Positions 1 to 12,259 are shown, counted from the stretch's first letter. The stretch is DNA of 64,000 bases from Hyperoodon ampullatus (GCA_949752795.1 OX457059.1:175038242-175102241), one strand, 5' to 3'. Numbers and translations: made by a program. Notes: generated by a model not told the origin, from the sequence alone.

Positions 1-520
1 TAGATATACGATGGAATATGACTCAGCCATAAAAAGAAATGCAATTGAATTATTTGTAGTGAGGTGGATGGACCTAGAGACTGTCATACAGAGTGAAATA
101 AGTCAGAAAGAGAAAAACAAATACTGTATGCTAACACATATATATGGGATCTAAAAAAAAAAAACATTCTGAAGAACCTAGGGCAAGACAGGAATAAAGA
201 CGCAGATGTAGAGAGTGGACTTGAGGACACAGGGGTGGGGAAGGGTAAGCTGGGACGAAGTGAGAGAGTGGCATGGACATATATACACGACCAAATTTAA
301 AATAGATAGTGGGAAGCAGCTGCATAGCATAGGGAGATCAGCTCGGTGATTTGTTTCCAACTAGAGAAGTGGGATAGGGAGGGTGGGAGGGAGACGTAAG
401 AGGGAGGAGATAATGGACATATATGTATATGTGTAGCTGGTTCACTTTGTCATACAGCAGAAACTAACACACCATTGTAAAGCAATTATACTCCAATAAA
501 GATGCTAAAAAAAAAAAAAA
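1..520 (+). mobile_element. L1 3' end, cut by window start
   Basis: This is the 3' UTR of a LINE-1 of the even-toed ungulate/whale type. It shows the ordered landmarks seen in the other copies here: a segment with CTCAGCCATAAAAAG, the 'gtggatggacctagag' block, the 'actttgtcatacagcag' block, then CTCCAATAAAG and an A run ending near 520. The A tail fixes the orientation as +. Only the 3' part is in the window, and no reading frame of use survives. Confidence 0.9.
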
Positions 521-534
521 GAAGGAGTCAGTAG

Positions 535-3290
535 AAGCTGCTCTGAGAGGACCCAGGTATTAAAACTACCGAAGACCTTAAAGTTGCTATTGATATTATA
601 AATATGTTCAAAGAATTGAGAAAATCATTTTTAAAAAATTAAATGAAAACATAGTGAGAATGACACATCAACTAGAGAATATCAAGAAATAGTTAGAGAT
701 TATTTAAAAGAATCAAATGGAAATTCTGGAGTTGAAAAGCCCAATAGCCAAATGAAAAATCAACAGAGTATTTGGACTGTCAGAACAATGACTCAGCAAA
801 CCTAAAAATAGATCAAAAGAAAATACTCAATGTGAAGAGCAAAATAGAGAATGAGGAAAAATAAACAGAGACCCATGGGACTTTATCAAATATACCAATA
901 TAGGTTAAATGGGACTCAGAAAGAGTGGAAAATGGCAGGAAAATACTTGAGGAAATAATAGCTGAAAACTTCCCAAATTTGATGAAAAATTTTGACACCC
1001 GAGATGCTCAACAGATTCTAAATAAGATAAACACAAAGAGATGCACACTTAGACAAAACATAGTAAAATTGTTGGAAACAAAAAACAAAGAGAAAATCTT
1101 GAAAGGGGTAAGAGAAAAACAGCTCACCATGTACAAGAAAACTGTAATGAGACTAACAGCTAACTTCCCATAAGGAAGAAGGCATGCAAGGAGCTATTGG
1201 GATAACATATTAAAGTTGCTAAAAGAAAAAAAAATAGGCCTGTCACCAAGAACTCTATAATCAGCAAAAATATTCTTCAGAGTAGGAAAAAAATTTATTT
1301 CCCAGGTAAAGAAATATTGAAAGAATTTGCTGCTAGCATACTGTCTTAGAAGAAATACTAAAGGAAATTGTTCAGACTGAAACAAAATGACACCACGAGG
1401 TACCCTGAGTGCACATGAAGAAACAAAGCACACCATTAAAGCTCTTATGTCAGTAAATATAAGGACAGTACAAACAGATTTTTTCTAATGTTCCCTTAAG
1501 TTATTTGAAATACAATAACTTAAGACAATAATTAGAAAACTGTACTGTTGGGCTTATAGCATATATAGATATAATACATAGGCCCATAATAGCACAAAAA
1601 AGTAAGGGGATGAAGCTATATTGGAGTAGAAAGTATTTATATTTTGTCAAATTTAAGGCACTATTAACATGAAGTAGACTGTGATAAGTAAATATGTATA
1701 TTGTAATCCCTAGCACAGCATTTCTCCAAGAAAACAACATTAAAAAAGAATGAAAATTGTTCATTATAAAATTGTTTTTAACACCAAAAAAAAGCAGTAA
1801 AGGGAGAACGGGAACAAAAAGGACATGGAAGTAGAGGAAACAAGTAGCAAAATGACACAAATAAATTCAATCATATTAATAAATCCATTAACTATAAATG
1901 GATTAAACACTCCATTCAGAAGCCTGATTGTTTAACTGGCTTCAAAACAAAATAACAACAAGAAAAACAAGATCCAGTGATATATCCTATGTAAAATATA
2001 CACTTTAGATTCAAAGACACAAAAAGTTTGAGAGTACATGATGAAAAAAAACATATACCATGTAAATGGGAGCCATACAAGAATGAAATTATCCATACTA
2101 ATATCAACAAAATGAACTTTAAGACAAAACCCATTACTAAAGACAGCTTCTTATGATGATAAAAAGTCCAGTTCACCAAAAAGACATAACTGTAAACCAG
2201 TACACAACTAATAACAGAGCTCAAAATGCATGAAGCAAAACTAACAAAACTGAAATGAGATATTGACAATTCAATTATAATAGTGGGGCATGTTAATATC
2301 CTACTCTAGATAACTGATAGAAAACCAGATAGAAAATCAGCAAGGATATAAAATACCTGAATAACACTATCAAGAGACTTGACCCAGCTAACATCTAAGG
2401 AACACTCCCCTCAACAGCATCAGAATATATAATCTTTTCAAGTGCACATAGAATAGTCTTCAATATAGACCATCTACTAAGCCATAAAACAACTCTCAAT
2501 TAATTTGAAAGTATTAAAATCAGAGTATTTTTCTGGCCAAAATGAAATTAGAAATGTCATTAGAAATCAACAACAGAAGGAAATTTGGGAAATCCAAAGG
2601 TATTTGGAAAATAACAGCAGTCTTAAATAACTTTTAAATACTTTAAAATAACTCATGAATCAAACAAGGAATCAAAAAAAGAATTTAGAGAATATTTTAA
2701 ATGAATAAAAATGAAAACACAATGTATCAGAATTTATGGGATGCAGCCAAAGAGCACGTAGCGGTAAATTTTAGACCTGGCTTAAAAGTCTATATTAGAA
2801 AAGGAAAAAAAAAAGTCAAATCAGTAGCTTAAGTTTCCATCTTACAAAATTAGGGAGAAAAAAAAGATCAAATTAAACCAAAGCAAGCAGAGGAAGCAAA
2901 TAATACAGATTAGAGTGAAAATTCAATCAAAACAAAAAAATAGAGGTAATCAATGAAAACAAAAGTGGTTTCTTAAAAAGATTTAAAATTTTTAACAAAT
3001 CTTTATTTATACTAATGAAGAAAAAAGAGAGAGAACACAAATTACCAAAACCAGGAATAAAAGAGTACACATCACCAGCAACCTTGCAGAAATTTAAAGA
3101 ATTATAAAAGGAATACTATGAACAACTTTATGCCAACAAATTAGATAACTGGAAGAAACAGAGAAATTCCTAGAAAGATATTTATTACCAAAATGATTCA
3201 TGAAGAAAGAAGAAATAGGAATAGACGTATTACATATTACAAGTAATTGGAAGTATTTCCAAAAGATTCAGAATAGTTAACAAAATATTA
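535..3290 (+). mobile_element. Old L1M: ORF1 end, spacer and ORF2 5' half
   Basis: Degenerate LINE-1 in + orientation. About 535-1480 matches the ORF1/HAL1-like region of old L1M elements (landmarks such as 'gaaaacttcccaaatttgat' near 963). About 1500-1860 is the ORF1-ORF2 spacer. From 1895 ('aaatggattaaacactccat') it follows the ORF2 endonuclease region, including the 'agtgcacatagaata' landmark near 2440, then the linker before reverse transcriptase near 3090-3200. Many stops and frameshifts break both frames. Near 3290 the order jumps to the ORF2 C-terminal part, so the reverse transcriptase core is deleted. Subfamily is not certain. Confidence 0.82.
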
Positions 3291-3295
3291 AGGAA

Positions 3296-4324
3296 AAAGA
3301 ACAAAGTTGGAGGACTGACACCACCTGACTTAAAGACTTACTGTGAAGCTATAGTAATCAAGACAGTGAGGTATTGGTGAAAGAATAGACAAATAGGTCA
3401 ATGCAACAGAAATAGACCCACATAAATAGAGTCAACTGATCTTTGACAAAGGAGCAAGGGCAACACAATGGAGCAAAGATGGTTTTCAACAAATGGTGCT
3501 GGAACAACTGAACATCCACATGAAAAAATAAAATAAAAATCTAGACACAGACCTTACACCCTTCACAAAAATTAACTCAAAATGGATCATAGAACTAAAT
3601 GTAAAACACCTAGAAGATAGCACAAGAGAAAACCCAGATGACCTTGGGTTTGGTAATGGTTTTCTAGATACAACATCAAAATCACAATCCATGAAAGAGA
3701 AGAATTGATGAGCTGGACTTCATTTAAAATTAAGAACTTCTGTTCTGCTCTGCAAAAGATGATGTTAAGAGAAGAAGAAGACAAGCCAGAGACTGGGAGC
3801 AAATATTTGCAAAAGACACACCTGATAAAGGACATTCATCCAAAATATACAAAGAACTCATAAAACTCAGCAATAAGAAAAACAACCCAGTTTAAAAATG
3901 GACCAAAGACCTTAACAGACACTTCACCAAAGAAGATATTCAGATGGCAAATAAAGCATTTGAAAAGCTGTTCCACTTCATATGTCCTCGGGGAAATGCA
4001 AGTTAAATCAACAATGACATACCACTTCATGCCTGTTAGAATGGCCAAAATCCAGAACACTGACAGCACCAAATGCTGGTGAGGATGTGGAGCAACAGGA
4101 AATCTCCTTAGTAGCTGGTGGGAATGAAAATGGTGCAGCCACTTTGGAAGACACTTTGGTGATGTCCACACAAAAACCTGAATATGGACGTTTACAGCAG
4201 CTTTATTCAAAACTGCCAAAACTTGGAAACAACCAAGATGTTTTTCAGCAGGTAAGTGATTAAACAAACTGGTCCATCCAGCGTATATCATTCCAAGCTA
4301 AAAAGAAATGAGCTATCAGACATG
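3296..4324 (+). mobile_element. Old L1M: ORF2 C-terminal region and start of 3' UTR
   Basis: Continuation of the same + strand L1M after an internal deletion. It begins at the 'gttggaggactgacaccacc' landmark and passes 'gtcaactgatctttgacaaa' near 3430 and 'atggtgctggaacaactg' near 3493, all in the late part of ORF2. It then enters the sequence around the stop codon and the 3' UTR. The frame is broken throughout. A CHR SINE interrupts it right after 4339, and the L1 resumes after 4559. Confidence 0.85.
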
Positions 4325-4339
4325 AAAAGACATGGGGAA

Positions 4340-4547
4340 GGGCTTTGCTGGTGGCACAGTGGTTGAGAGTCCGCCTGCCGATGCAGGGGACACGGGTTCG
4401 TGCCCCGGTCCGGGAAGATCCCACATGCCGCAGAGCGGCTGGGCCTGTGAGCCATGGTCACTGAGCCTGCGCGTCCGGAGCCTGTGCTCCGCAATGGGAG
4501 AGGCCACAACAGTGAGAGGCCCGCGTACCGCAAAAAAAAAAAAAAAA
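4340..4547 (+). mobile_element. CHR-type SINE inserted in L1M
   Basis: tRNA-derived SINE of the long cetacean form. It starts with 'gggctttgctggtggcacag', contains the pol III B-box-like 'gggttcgtgcccc' near 4393, and ends with 'aggcccgcgtaccg' plus an A tail. A target duplication is visible: AAAAGACATGGGGAA at 4325-4339 and again at about 4544-4558, with the second copy overlapping the A tail. Both sides of the insertion are L1M 3' UTR, so the SINE is younger than that L1. This form is among the best evidence for a cetacean source. Confidence 0.95.
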
Positions 4548-4558
4548 GACATGGGGAA

Positions 4559-5035
4559 AACTTAAATGCATGTTACTAAGTAAAATAAGCCAGTCTGAAA
4601 AAGTTACATACTATATGATTCATAAGTGTGACATTATGGAAAAGGAAAGTTATGGAATCGTAAAAGGATCAGTGTTTGGCAGAGGAGAGAAAGGAGCACA
4701 GAGGAGTTTTAGGCAATGAAACTACCTTGAATCATACAATAATTGTGAATACACATTATACTTTTGTCCAAACCCATAGCATGCGCAACACCAATGTTGA
4801 ACTCTAAGGTAAACTATGGACTTTTGGTGATTATGATGTGTCAGTATAGGTTCACCAGTTGTAACAATGAGTGATTATGTGTCAATATAGGTTCACCAGT
4901 TGTAACAAATGTACTACTCTAGTGGGGGATGTTGACAGTGGGGAGGCTGTGTGTATGTGGAGTCAGAGGGCATATGAGAACTCTGTGGTTTATTCTCAAT
5001 TTTGCTGTGAAGATAAAACTGCTTAAAAAAAATCT
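4559..5035 (+). mobile_element. Old L1M 3' UTR after the SINE
   Basis: Resumes the L1M interrupted at 4339. The landmarks 'gtaacaaatgtactactcta' near 4902, 'tgggggatgttgacagtg' near 4924 and 'attttgctgtgaagataaaa' near 5000 are those of old L1M 3' ends, and the element ends in an A-rich run near 5030. A block of about 37 bp ('aggttcaccagttgtaacaa') is duplicated in tandem near 4848-4909, a local duplication inside the 3' UTR. Confidence 0.82.
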
Positions 5036-5036
5036 T

Positions 5037-5636
5037 ATACATTCACCCTAATGTTCATAGCAGCACTATTTATAATAGCCAAGACATGGAAGCAACCTAA
5101 GTATCCATCGAGGAATGGATAAAGAAGATGTGGTGTATATATATACAATGAAATACTACTCAGCCATAAAAAAGAATGAGATAATGCCATTTGCAGCAAC
5201 ATGGATGGATCTAGAGATTATCAAATTAAGTGAAATAAGCCAGAAAGAGAAAGACAAATACCATATGATATCACTTATATGTGAAATCTAAAAAAAAAAT
5301 GATACAAATGAACTTATTTACAAAACAGGAACAGACTCATAGACATAGAAAACAAACGTATGGTTACATAGGCGAAGCGGGGAGTGGAGGGCTAAACTAG
5401 GAGTTTGGGATTAACAAATACATACTACTATATATAAAATAGGTAAACAACAAGGACCTGCTGTATAGCACTGGGAACTATACTCAGTATCTTGTAATAA
5501 GCTATAATGGAAAAGAATCTAAAAAAGAATACACACACACACATATATGCACATATTATATGCATAACTGAATCACTGTGCTGTACACCTGAAACCAACA
5601 CAACACTGTAAATCAACTCTACATCAATCATTTTTT
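5037..5636 (+). mobile_element. L1 3' end, 5'-truncated
   Basis: Five-prime-truncated LINE-1 3' UTR in + orientation, better preserved than the L1M before it. It runs from 'tgttcatagcagcactattt' through the 'ctcagccataaaaaagaatg' block, 'gatacaaatgaacttattta', 'cttgtaataagctataatgg' and 'ctgtacacctgaaaccaaca' to 'caactctacatcaatca'. It holds a short CA run near 5529-5540. It is the best copy in this window of the uninterrupted 3' UTR order and serves as a reference for the rearranged copy near 62.4 kb. Confidence 0.9.
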
Positions 5637-5694
5637 TTAATCTTAAAAACTAACCCTTACATAAAGGAAAGTCCTCACTTACTGGCTTTACTTT

Positions 5695-6925
5695 AGTAAT
5701 TGTTTCAAACTTTTGAAGGAAGAGTAATGTTGATCCTTTCTAAATTCTTCCAGAAGATAGAGGGTGAGGAAGTATTTACCAGTTCATTCTATGAGACCAG
5801 TATTATCCTGATGCCAAACCCGGATAAAGACACCACAGGGAAAGAAAGCTTCAGACCAACACCTGTCATGAACATAGACATAGAGCTTCTCAACAAAATA
5901 TTAGTGAACCAGACTCAGCAAAATAAAAGGAAGGCTTACACACCACAAGCAGGAATTTATCCAGGAATACAAAGTGGTTTCATAGCCAAAATAAATTAAT
6001 TTAATAAATTCTATTAACAGCATAATGACGGGGAAATATACGATCATCTGAATAGATGCAAGAAATGCATTTGACAAAATCCAACACCCATTTATAATTA
6101 AAACTACTCAATGTTAGAAACAGATGGAAACTTCCTAATAAAGGACATCTACCAAAAAATATAACTCATTAACCTAAATTCAGTTGAGAAAAACTGAATA
6201 CTTTTCTCTCTAAAACTGGAAACAAGGCAAGGATGTCCATTCTTACCACTTCTATTCAACATTATACCAGAGGTTCTAGCCAGTACAATCAGGCAAGAAA
6301 AAGGAATAAAGACATCCTTATGAGAAAGGAAAAAGAAAAAAAATTGCCTTTATTCCCAGATGACAAACTGCTACATGTGGAAAATCCTAAGAAGTTTACA
6401 AAAAATTCTACTGGCACTAATAAAGGAGATCAGCGTGGTAGCAGCATACTAGCTCAAAATAGAAAACCAATTGTTTCTATATACTTACCTTGAACCCATG
6501 AAGAATAAAGAAAATTCCTTTCATGATTGCATCAAAAATAATAAAATACTCAGACAAAAAATTCAAGAAAAGAAGAATTATTTCCAACTTGTATACTGGA
6601 AATAACAAAATATTGCTGAGAGAATTGAAAGATCTTTGAAAATGGAGAAGCATTCCCTGCCGTGGATTGAACAGCTCAACACGGGGAGTGTAAAATGGTG
6701 CAGCCACTTCTTCAGAAAACCAGATTCCTTCAAGGTCCAATATAAAATTTACCACAGGTCCCAGCAATTCTACCCTGAGGTGTTGACTCAAGGGAGATGA
6801 AACCAAATGGCCACACAATGACATGTATGAAGTGTTCAGAACAGCAGTGCTGCTCACTATAACCAGAAGTGGAAGCAACCCAAACGTCCATCGACTGGTG
6901 AACAGAGAAACAAAATAAGAGCTTC
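5695..6925 (+). mobile_element. L1 ORF2 reverse transcriptase remnant plus 3' piece
   Basis: Broken LINE-1 ORF2 in + orientation. A 99-codon open stretch at 5700-5999 translates to the stretch before the L1 catalytic core, including the residues around FRPTPVMNIDIELLNKIL. Next comes the 'gatgtccattcttaccactt' landmark near 6231, the region after the catalytic centre. Near 6640 the order jumps to sequence from the ORF2 end and 3' UTR ('aaaatggtgcagccacttc' near 6692). Stops and an internal deletion make it dead. Confidence 0.85.
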
Positions 6926-7203
6926 TAGCCACGAATGCACTGATATGTGATTGCCATTTCTCTTTTGAGCATGTTGCTGCAATATCTCTACCCAGCATTT
7001 TCTTTAAAGGCTTCTCTTTTTTTTCTGTTTCAGATCTGCCTCTGCTACACCGGCTGTGTTTAACCCCTGCTGGGAAACGGTTCATTCAGATGGGAAGTTT
7101 GCGTTGCTTAAAATCATGTTCCCGGTATTTATGCTTGGCCTTTCTTCCAATATCTTTGTTTCTTCCCTTTTCTGTTGACTGATTTATTTAATATTTCTGT
7201 TTT

Positions 7204-7351
7204 CTTGTTGGTTGGTTGGTTGGTTGGTTGGTTGGTTGGTTGGTTTTCATCACACCTCATGGCTTGTGGGAACTTATTTCCCCAACCAGGGATTGAACAC
7301 AGGCCCTCAGTGAGAACACAGTCCTAACCACTGGACCGCCAGGTAATTCCC
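7204..7351 (-). mobile_element. CHR-type SINE with a CCAA-repeat tail
   Basis: Antisense tRNA-derived SINE. Read on the - strand it begins 'gggaattacctggcggtcca' (ending at 7351) and contains 'ggttggggaaataagttccc'. Its tail is not poly(A) but a CCAA microsatellite (GGTT on +, 7208-7245). A perfect 15-bp target duplication, TAATATTTCTGTTTT, lies at 7189-7203 and 7352-7366, so both ends are well fixed. Confidence 0.92.
7208..7245. repeat. (GGTT)n microsatellite
   Basis: About nine tandem GGTT units on the + strand, forming the 3' tail of the antisense SINE that spans this position. It probably grew from the SINE's A-rich tail. Confidence 0.95.
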
Positions 7352-7366
7352 TAATATTTCTGTTTT

Positions 7367-9572
7367 TATATAGTATTTTAGTTTGCTGTTATTTTCTGAG
7401 GTGATTTGGAAGATAAATATCTGACGACTGGATTTTAACTGGCCTGTAGAAGCGAATTGCGGAACACAGCATTATCTACCTGTTATGTAAGCTGAGGTAA
7501 CAACAAGCTACTTTGACAGGAAACCTCCAAAACGTCATAAAAACTTATTCTTGTGTGATAAAAACTTATTTCCACTCACCTAAGGAACAGTTCACAGCTG
7601 CAGGGTGGTGGCACCAGCCACAAGAACCCCAGACTCAGAGGCTCTGCCCTATTCAACTCATGAGCCTTGCAGTTTGCTGGGGTCTCAGCCTCCAGCTGGC
7701 AACGGGACAAAGAGAGCGTAGGGAAAACCTTCGGGAAGTTTTACCAGCCACACCTGGTAGCAGCCTTTGTTAATGTCTAATTCCACTGCGCAGAACTGGT
7801 CGCGTGGTCCCACTTAAATGCAGAGCGTTCTGTAGCCCCTGACTGGCAGGTCACGTAGGATCTTGCAGACCACTTCGAGGATGTTCATAATAAATATTCA
7901 TTTCACAAATACATAGCTCACAGCGGTGTTTGAGACACATCAGAGGATAAAGTGACTTGGTCCCTCAGCCTCTAGAGCCTATATCTGGACCTCAGAAAGG
8001 AACCCAATAAAGTCTGATTTTGTTGGAATCCAACAGTGTGTTCCAAAGGGGAAGCCAAGCAGAGGAAATTCCTGATACTCAGCCATTCAACAAATGTGAT
8101 CTCCAGTCATCAATTTCCTCTGCTCCCACCTAGGACCTGCTGTCACTGGATGTGAGTGGCCAAGCAGGGGGCATGGACGGTGGGCTTCCTGGAAGAAGTG
8201 ACACGGACCCTCAGGCCTGCTTTATGAGCTGACATCTCCAGGCATGGGGAAGGTGCAGTGCCCATGCCCTGCTGTCGGAGCATCTCTGGGAGTCAAAGAA
8301 GGACCCACAGCAGTCTGCGGGCAAGAAGCCCAGACATGGCCAAACCGTCCGGGCGGCTCCTCCGGTCCAGGCTGAATTCTCCAAGTCTTCCTCCCTCATT
8401 TCTGTAATTCGTAGTCCATCTGGTCTATTTTCTCCTTTTGGAATTCTCTGTATTTACAGATTTATTCTCCCCAGTCAGTTAGCCCTCTGGATAACTTGCT
8501 TTTCTTCTCATCCTTCCCATCTTCGTTCCTTTTCTCCTGAGAGTGTATCCTCTCCTTTCATGATTTTGTTTGTTGTCATTGTTGTCACTTGAGATGCTTC
8601 TATTGGTTCCACTGCAGGGCTGGAGTCCAGGCAACGCTACTGCAAACCCAACCGACCCGCACCCGCAAGTCACAAGCGGGGGCACAGGGAACAGACTGGT
8701 GGGCAGAGGCCGGGCGCCGGGTCCCCAGAGCTGGTTCTGGTGCCTAGAAGCAGAGGGGGTGTGTCCACGAGGGCAGGTGGGATGCAGGTGGGGCTGGGCC
8801 CCTCCCCTGTGCTGCCTGGGCCCCAGCTTGCTGGCAGGGGTCCCCACCCTGTGCTGAGCTTCTTCTGCGTTTGTATTGTTCAACCTGACATCCCCCCAAA
8901 GTGTTTCAAGCCCAGTAACTGGCTCTCACCCCCGAGAGTCCTGCCTGGGCTCAGTCGGATCCTGTCTGGATGACCGCTTCCAGCTTGTGCAGGAATCAGG
9001 CCTAAGGTGTTTACAGGCCACCTGCTCTGGGCAGGGGGTCTCTGCCGAAGTGGGCAGCCCTCTGGGGTCCTGGGTGGCCCCATCCTTCCTGGGATGCAGC
9101 TTCTGCTCTCACAGGCCCCGGAGGTTCTCCGAGGGCTCCTCCTCACAGAGCAAGGCACATGCCTGCAGGGTCCCAGCCACCCCAGACCACAGCGGACACA
9201 GCTCTGTGAGGCCTGTGCTCGCCAGAGGGATGAGCCGTGTGGCACCAGCTCCAAAACCCGCAGCAGTTCCCGCCCTGCCGCGTCGGCCCCCCAGAGCCAA
9301 ACCCTGGCCATGTCCAGCACTAAAGATGGGCCACAGGGCTCCCCGCTAGGATTTCCAGGCCACCCTCACCCACAGAATAACAGAGACCCCCCAAAGTGAA
9401 TTAAGATGTCCATTAGAGAAGAGTAACCACATAGACCTTGAGAAAACACATTTATTACTAGATAAGGGAGAAAAGGTGCCAAAACCAGGCACCTAGATTG
9501 CCTTACTGATCTCCAACAAGCTTATTAAATATTTGAATATTTTTCACACAAACAAATGATCTTCAGGAAAAA
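7367..9572. other. No gene recognised; GC-rich from about 8.6 to 9.4 kb
   Basis: Mostly single-copy-looking DNA. From about 8590 to 9400 it is GC-rich and shows several overlapping open frames on both strands of up to about 157 codons. None has a product I recognise, and frames overlapping on both strands suggest composition rather than coding. I see no convincing splice-site-bounded exon or CpG-island promoter, and no repeat family I can name. Confidence 0.5.
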
Positions 9573-9583
9573 CCACAAATTCT

Positions 9584-9800
9584 TTTTTTTTTTTTTTTTT
9601 TTTTTTTTTGCGGTACGCGGGCCTCTCACTGTTGTGGCCTCTCCCGTTGCAGAGCACAGGCTCCGGACGCGCAGGCTCAGCAGCCATGGCTCACGGGCCC
9701 AGCGGCTCCGCGGCACGTGGGATCATCCCGGACCGGGGCACGAACCCATATTCCCTACATCGGCAGGCGGACTCTCAACCACTGCGCCACCAGGGAAGCC
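9584..9800 (-). mobile_element. CHR-type SINE, long cetacean form
   Basis: Antisense copy of the same long SINE form as at 4340. The + strand starts with a long T run (A tail), then 'gcggtacgcgggcctctcac', and ends with 'ccaccagggaagcc', the complement of the SINE head. Target duplication CCACAAATTCT is seen at 9573-9583 and 9801-9811. The body is close to the 4340 copy, which suggests a fairly young insertion. Confidence 0.96.
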
Positions 9801-9811
9801 CCACAAATTCT

Positions 9812-10436
9812 GTTTTGTATTTGCCAGTCAGCTTAGCATAATTTTACACACTGGATTATATGTGTAACAATCTTCTGAGAATTCAGAAGCTAAAATAAAC
9901 CGACACCTAAAACAAAGAAAAGAAAACCAAAACACACACACAAAAAAACTCAAACTTACCATATTTAATTCCTCCAACTTGTTTCATTCATCAGAATGAA
10001 CGCATTTAAAAGAGAAGAAAATGGTTTTGAATGCCAGAAAAAGGACTATAAAAGCTGAATTGCCATTTTCACCCTAAAATGCATTACACTTTATGATAGG
10101 ACATGGATTAAATGAAAGTTGAGATTATGGTCAGCTTGTTTTCAACAATTAGCTGACTTCTGTGCTGACTGGTGCCAGGAAGGAAGGAAGGGAAGGACTC
10201 ATGGACCAGCTCTAGAATGTTCCCTCTGTGAACACAGCTGACCAGGCTGGCTGCAGCCGCTGTCTGCGGTGGCCAGAGGAACTTTGCTACAACTTTAAGA
10301 GATTGTTCATTTTCAAAGGACATGTTCACACCAGCACCAACAAAACCACTGGTCCAGATTTGTGTTTTCAGAGGTTATTTTCGTCGCACTGATAAGCCCC
10401 TGAGGAGTTAGCCTGGCTATAAAAAGCCATCCTCTG
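9812..10436. other. No gene or named repeat recognised
   Basis: AT-leaning sequence with short A-rich and CA-rich runs near 9920-9950. A frame of 73 codons on the - strand near 10.1-10.3 kb has no family I recognise. Confidence 0.45.
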
Positions 10437-10612
10437 GATAAACAACAAGGTCCTACTGTAGAGCACAGGGAACTATATTCAATATCCTGGGATAAATCAT
10501 GGTGGAAAAGAATATTAAAAAAATATATATATATATGTGTATAACTGAGTCACTTTGCTGTACAGCAGAAACTAACACAACATTGTAAATCAACTATACT
10601 TCAATTTAAAAA
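10437..10612 (+). mobile_element. L1 3' end, strongly 5'-truncated
   Basis: Last part of the L1 3' UTR: 'ataaacaacaaggtcctact', an AT run near 10518-10536, 'cactttgctgtacagcagaa', 'acacaacattgtaaatcaac', then 'cttcaattt' and an A tail. A (GA)n run at about 10616-10631 follows the tail directly. Confidence 0.9.
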
Positions 10613-10631
10613 AAAAGAGAGAGAGAGAGAG

Positions 10632-12255
10632 ATTAATTAGAAACAAACAAAACAAGCGTCCTCTGCCTGGTGGCTGAGAGGATCCAGGCCCGCTGGCAGA
10701 GGGGCCTTTCCAGCCACGGTTCAGAGGCGACACTCCACAGCCCCCAGCTGAATGGATTCGTTTCTGGACAGAGAATCGCAAATTGCTTTCCTAGAATTTA
10801 AATTCCCAACGGAAAACCAACAAAACCAACCTGCTAATAAAAAGTGATTGGAAAATGAAATCAGAAGCCCCTCCCCCTTTGAAGACCCCCCACCCCCGCT
10901 CCCATGTGCTTTGTGGCCCCTGTGGCTCAAAGGCACAGGTTTCTCTGTGCTTGGCCTCAGGCCCCCTGACCCGGCCCAGAGCTGCCCACCCCCGGCGCTC
11001 ACTCACCTTCCCTCCAGCATCAGTGTGGCAAGTCCAGACTCCAGCCGGACTATCTCCTACCCGGCCCGGACATGAGTAGCCACACCACCAGGGACCCAGC
11101 TCCGTGGTAGCGGCTGTGCCGCTGATTTCCCGTGGCTGCTGTTCCCATGTCAGTGGACAGCCCCTCCAGATGCAAGGGTTAGCCTAAAGCTGTTTCTGAA
11201 ACTCTTGTTTTTATATGAAAAGGTATTAGAAGTAATTGAGGGTTGAGCTAATTCAGGAACGTTGCGTTTTAAATATATATACTTTACAAAGGCAAGTGAA
11301 ATCTCCCTTCTGCAACACTATACCTGAAGCTTCAGGAATTCATGTGCTGACTACTTAAAGGCATAGCCCTGGGAACCTTTCCTTGGCAAAACTGTCTTTA
11401 AAAAGTAGAAAATTACACTTTGAAAGATACTGTATTTGCTTCCTTTGAGGTAGATAATTGTAACCCAAATGAGTATATTTATCTTCATATTGCAATATAA
11501 TTACATGGAAGAAAAAAAGAAAATCAAGATTAAAAGTCCCAGAGCAAGTTACTATGCAACTATTAATCCAGTCCCATTTTTAATTTCTATATACTTGCAG
11601 CACTTCTTATGGAAATTACTAGAACAATCTCTAAAGATCTATTTTTTACACATATTTAAGCAATTTCTCTGCACAGTGGCCTTAAAATAATTAGGAATTT
11701 CACTATTTTCTTTTAGAGCATCCACAAAGTAGTTAACTTCTCTCCTCTTAAGTTTTCTCACATTGTAAAACAACGTTTATAAAATTAGATGCATCTGCTG
11801 CCCCGCATCCCAAGACCGTTGCGATCTAGGACTCTTTCATAAAAACAGCTTGAAAAGAGGAAAATACTATATAAGGTAGAGTATTAATACTACAATTGCT
11901 GTTAATAATGGCCTGTAATATGCTAACATTTAGTTGCCTTGTTAGAAATAAACTTCCAGGTTTCTCCCTGATCAATTCCAGGGAAGTGAGCTCCGCGTGT
12001 TTTGTGTGGAGTTTGCAATTCCCTGGGTGTTTTGGTTTCTTCTGTAAGTGGGCAGCAGCCTGCACAGAGCTGCCGCACACTTACCTGTAAATGGGAGGCT
12101 GTGTTGCTAACTGCTCGCCGCCGGCCTGTTTTTTCTTTGCACTTCCAGGTCTGGAAGCTCTTCAAGGGTACATTTTTGGTTTGTTTTAGAAATACACACA
12201 GGTTGTTTCTCATTAGCTGGGAATGTTTCTTTTCCTCTGCCAATTCCTACACCTC
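10632..12255. other. No gene recognised
   Basis: A GC-rich stretch to about 11.1 kb, then AT-rich sequence to about 11.9 kb. Short open frames on both strands have no recognisable product, and I could not assign a repeat family. Confidence 0.45.
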
Positions 12256-12259
12256 TGCT

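Noticed and set aside
1501..2269. 119- and 117-codon - strand frames with hydrophobic residues
   Set aside because: They are antisense translations of A-rich L1M sequence, which gives Phe/Leu/Ile/Cys-rich products that mimic membrane proteins.
3836..4291. 151-codon - strand frame
   Set aside because: Antisense of the L1M ORF2 end and 3' UTR.
4332..4565. Open frames over CHR SINE copies (also 9525-9867)
   Set aside because: They are translations of the SINE itself on both strands; such frames recur wherever the SINE inserts.
6477..7085. 202-codon - strand frame
   Set aside because: Its left half is the antisense of an L1 remnant and it shows no family of its own.
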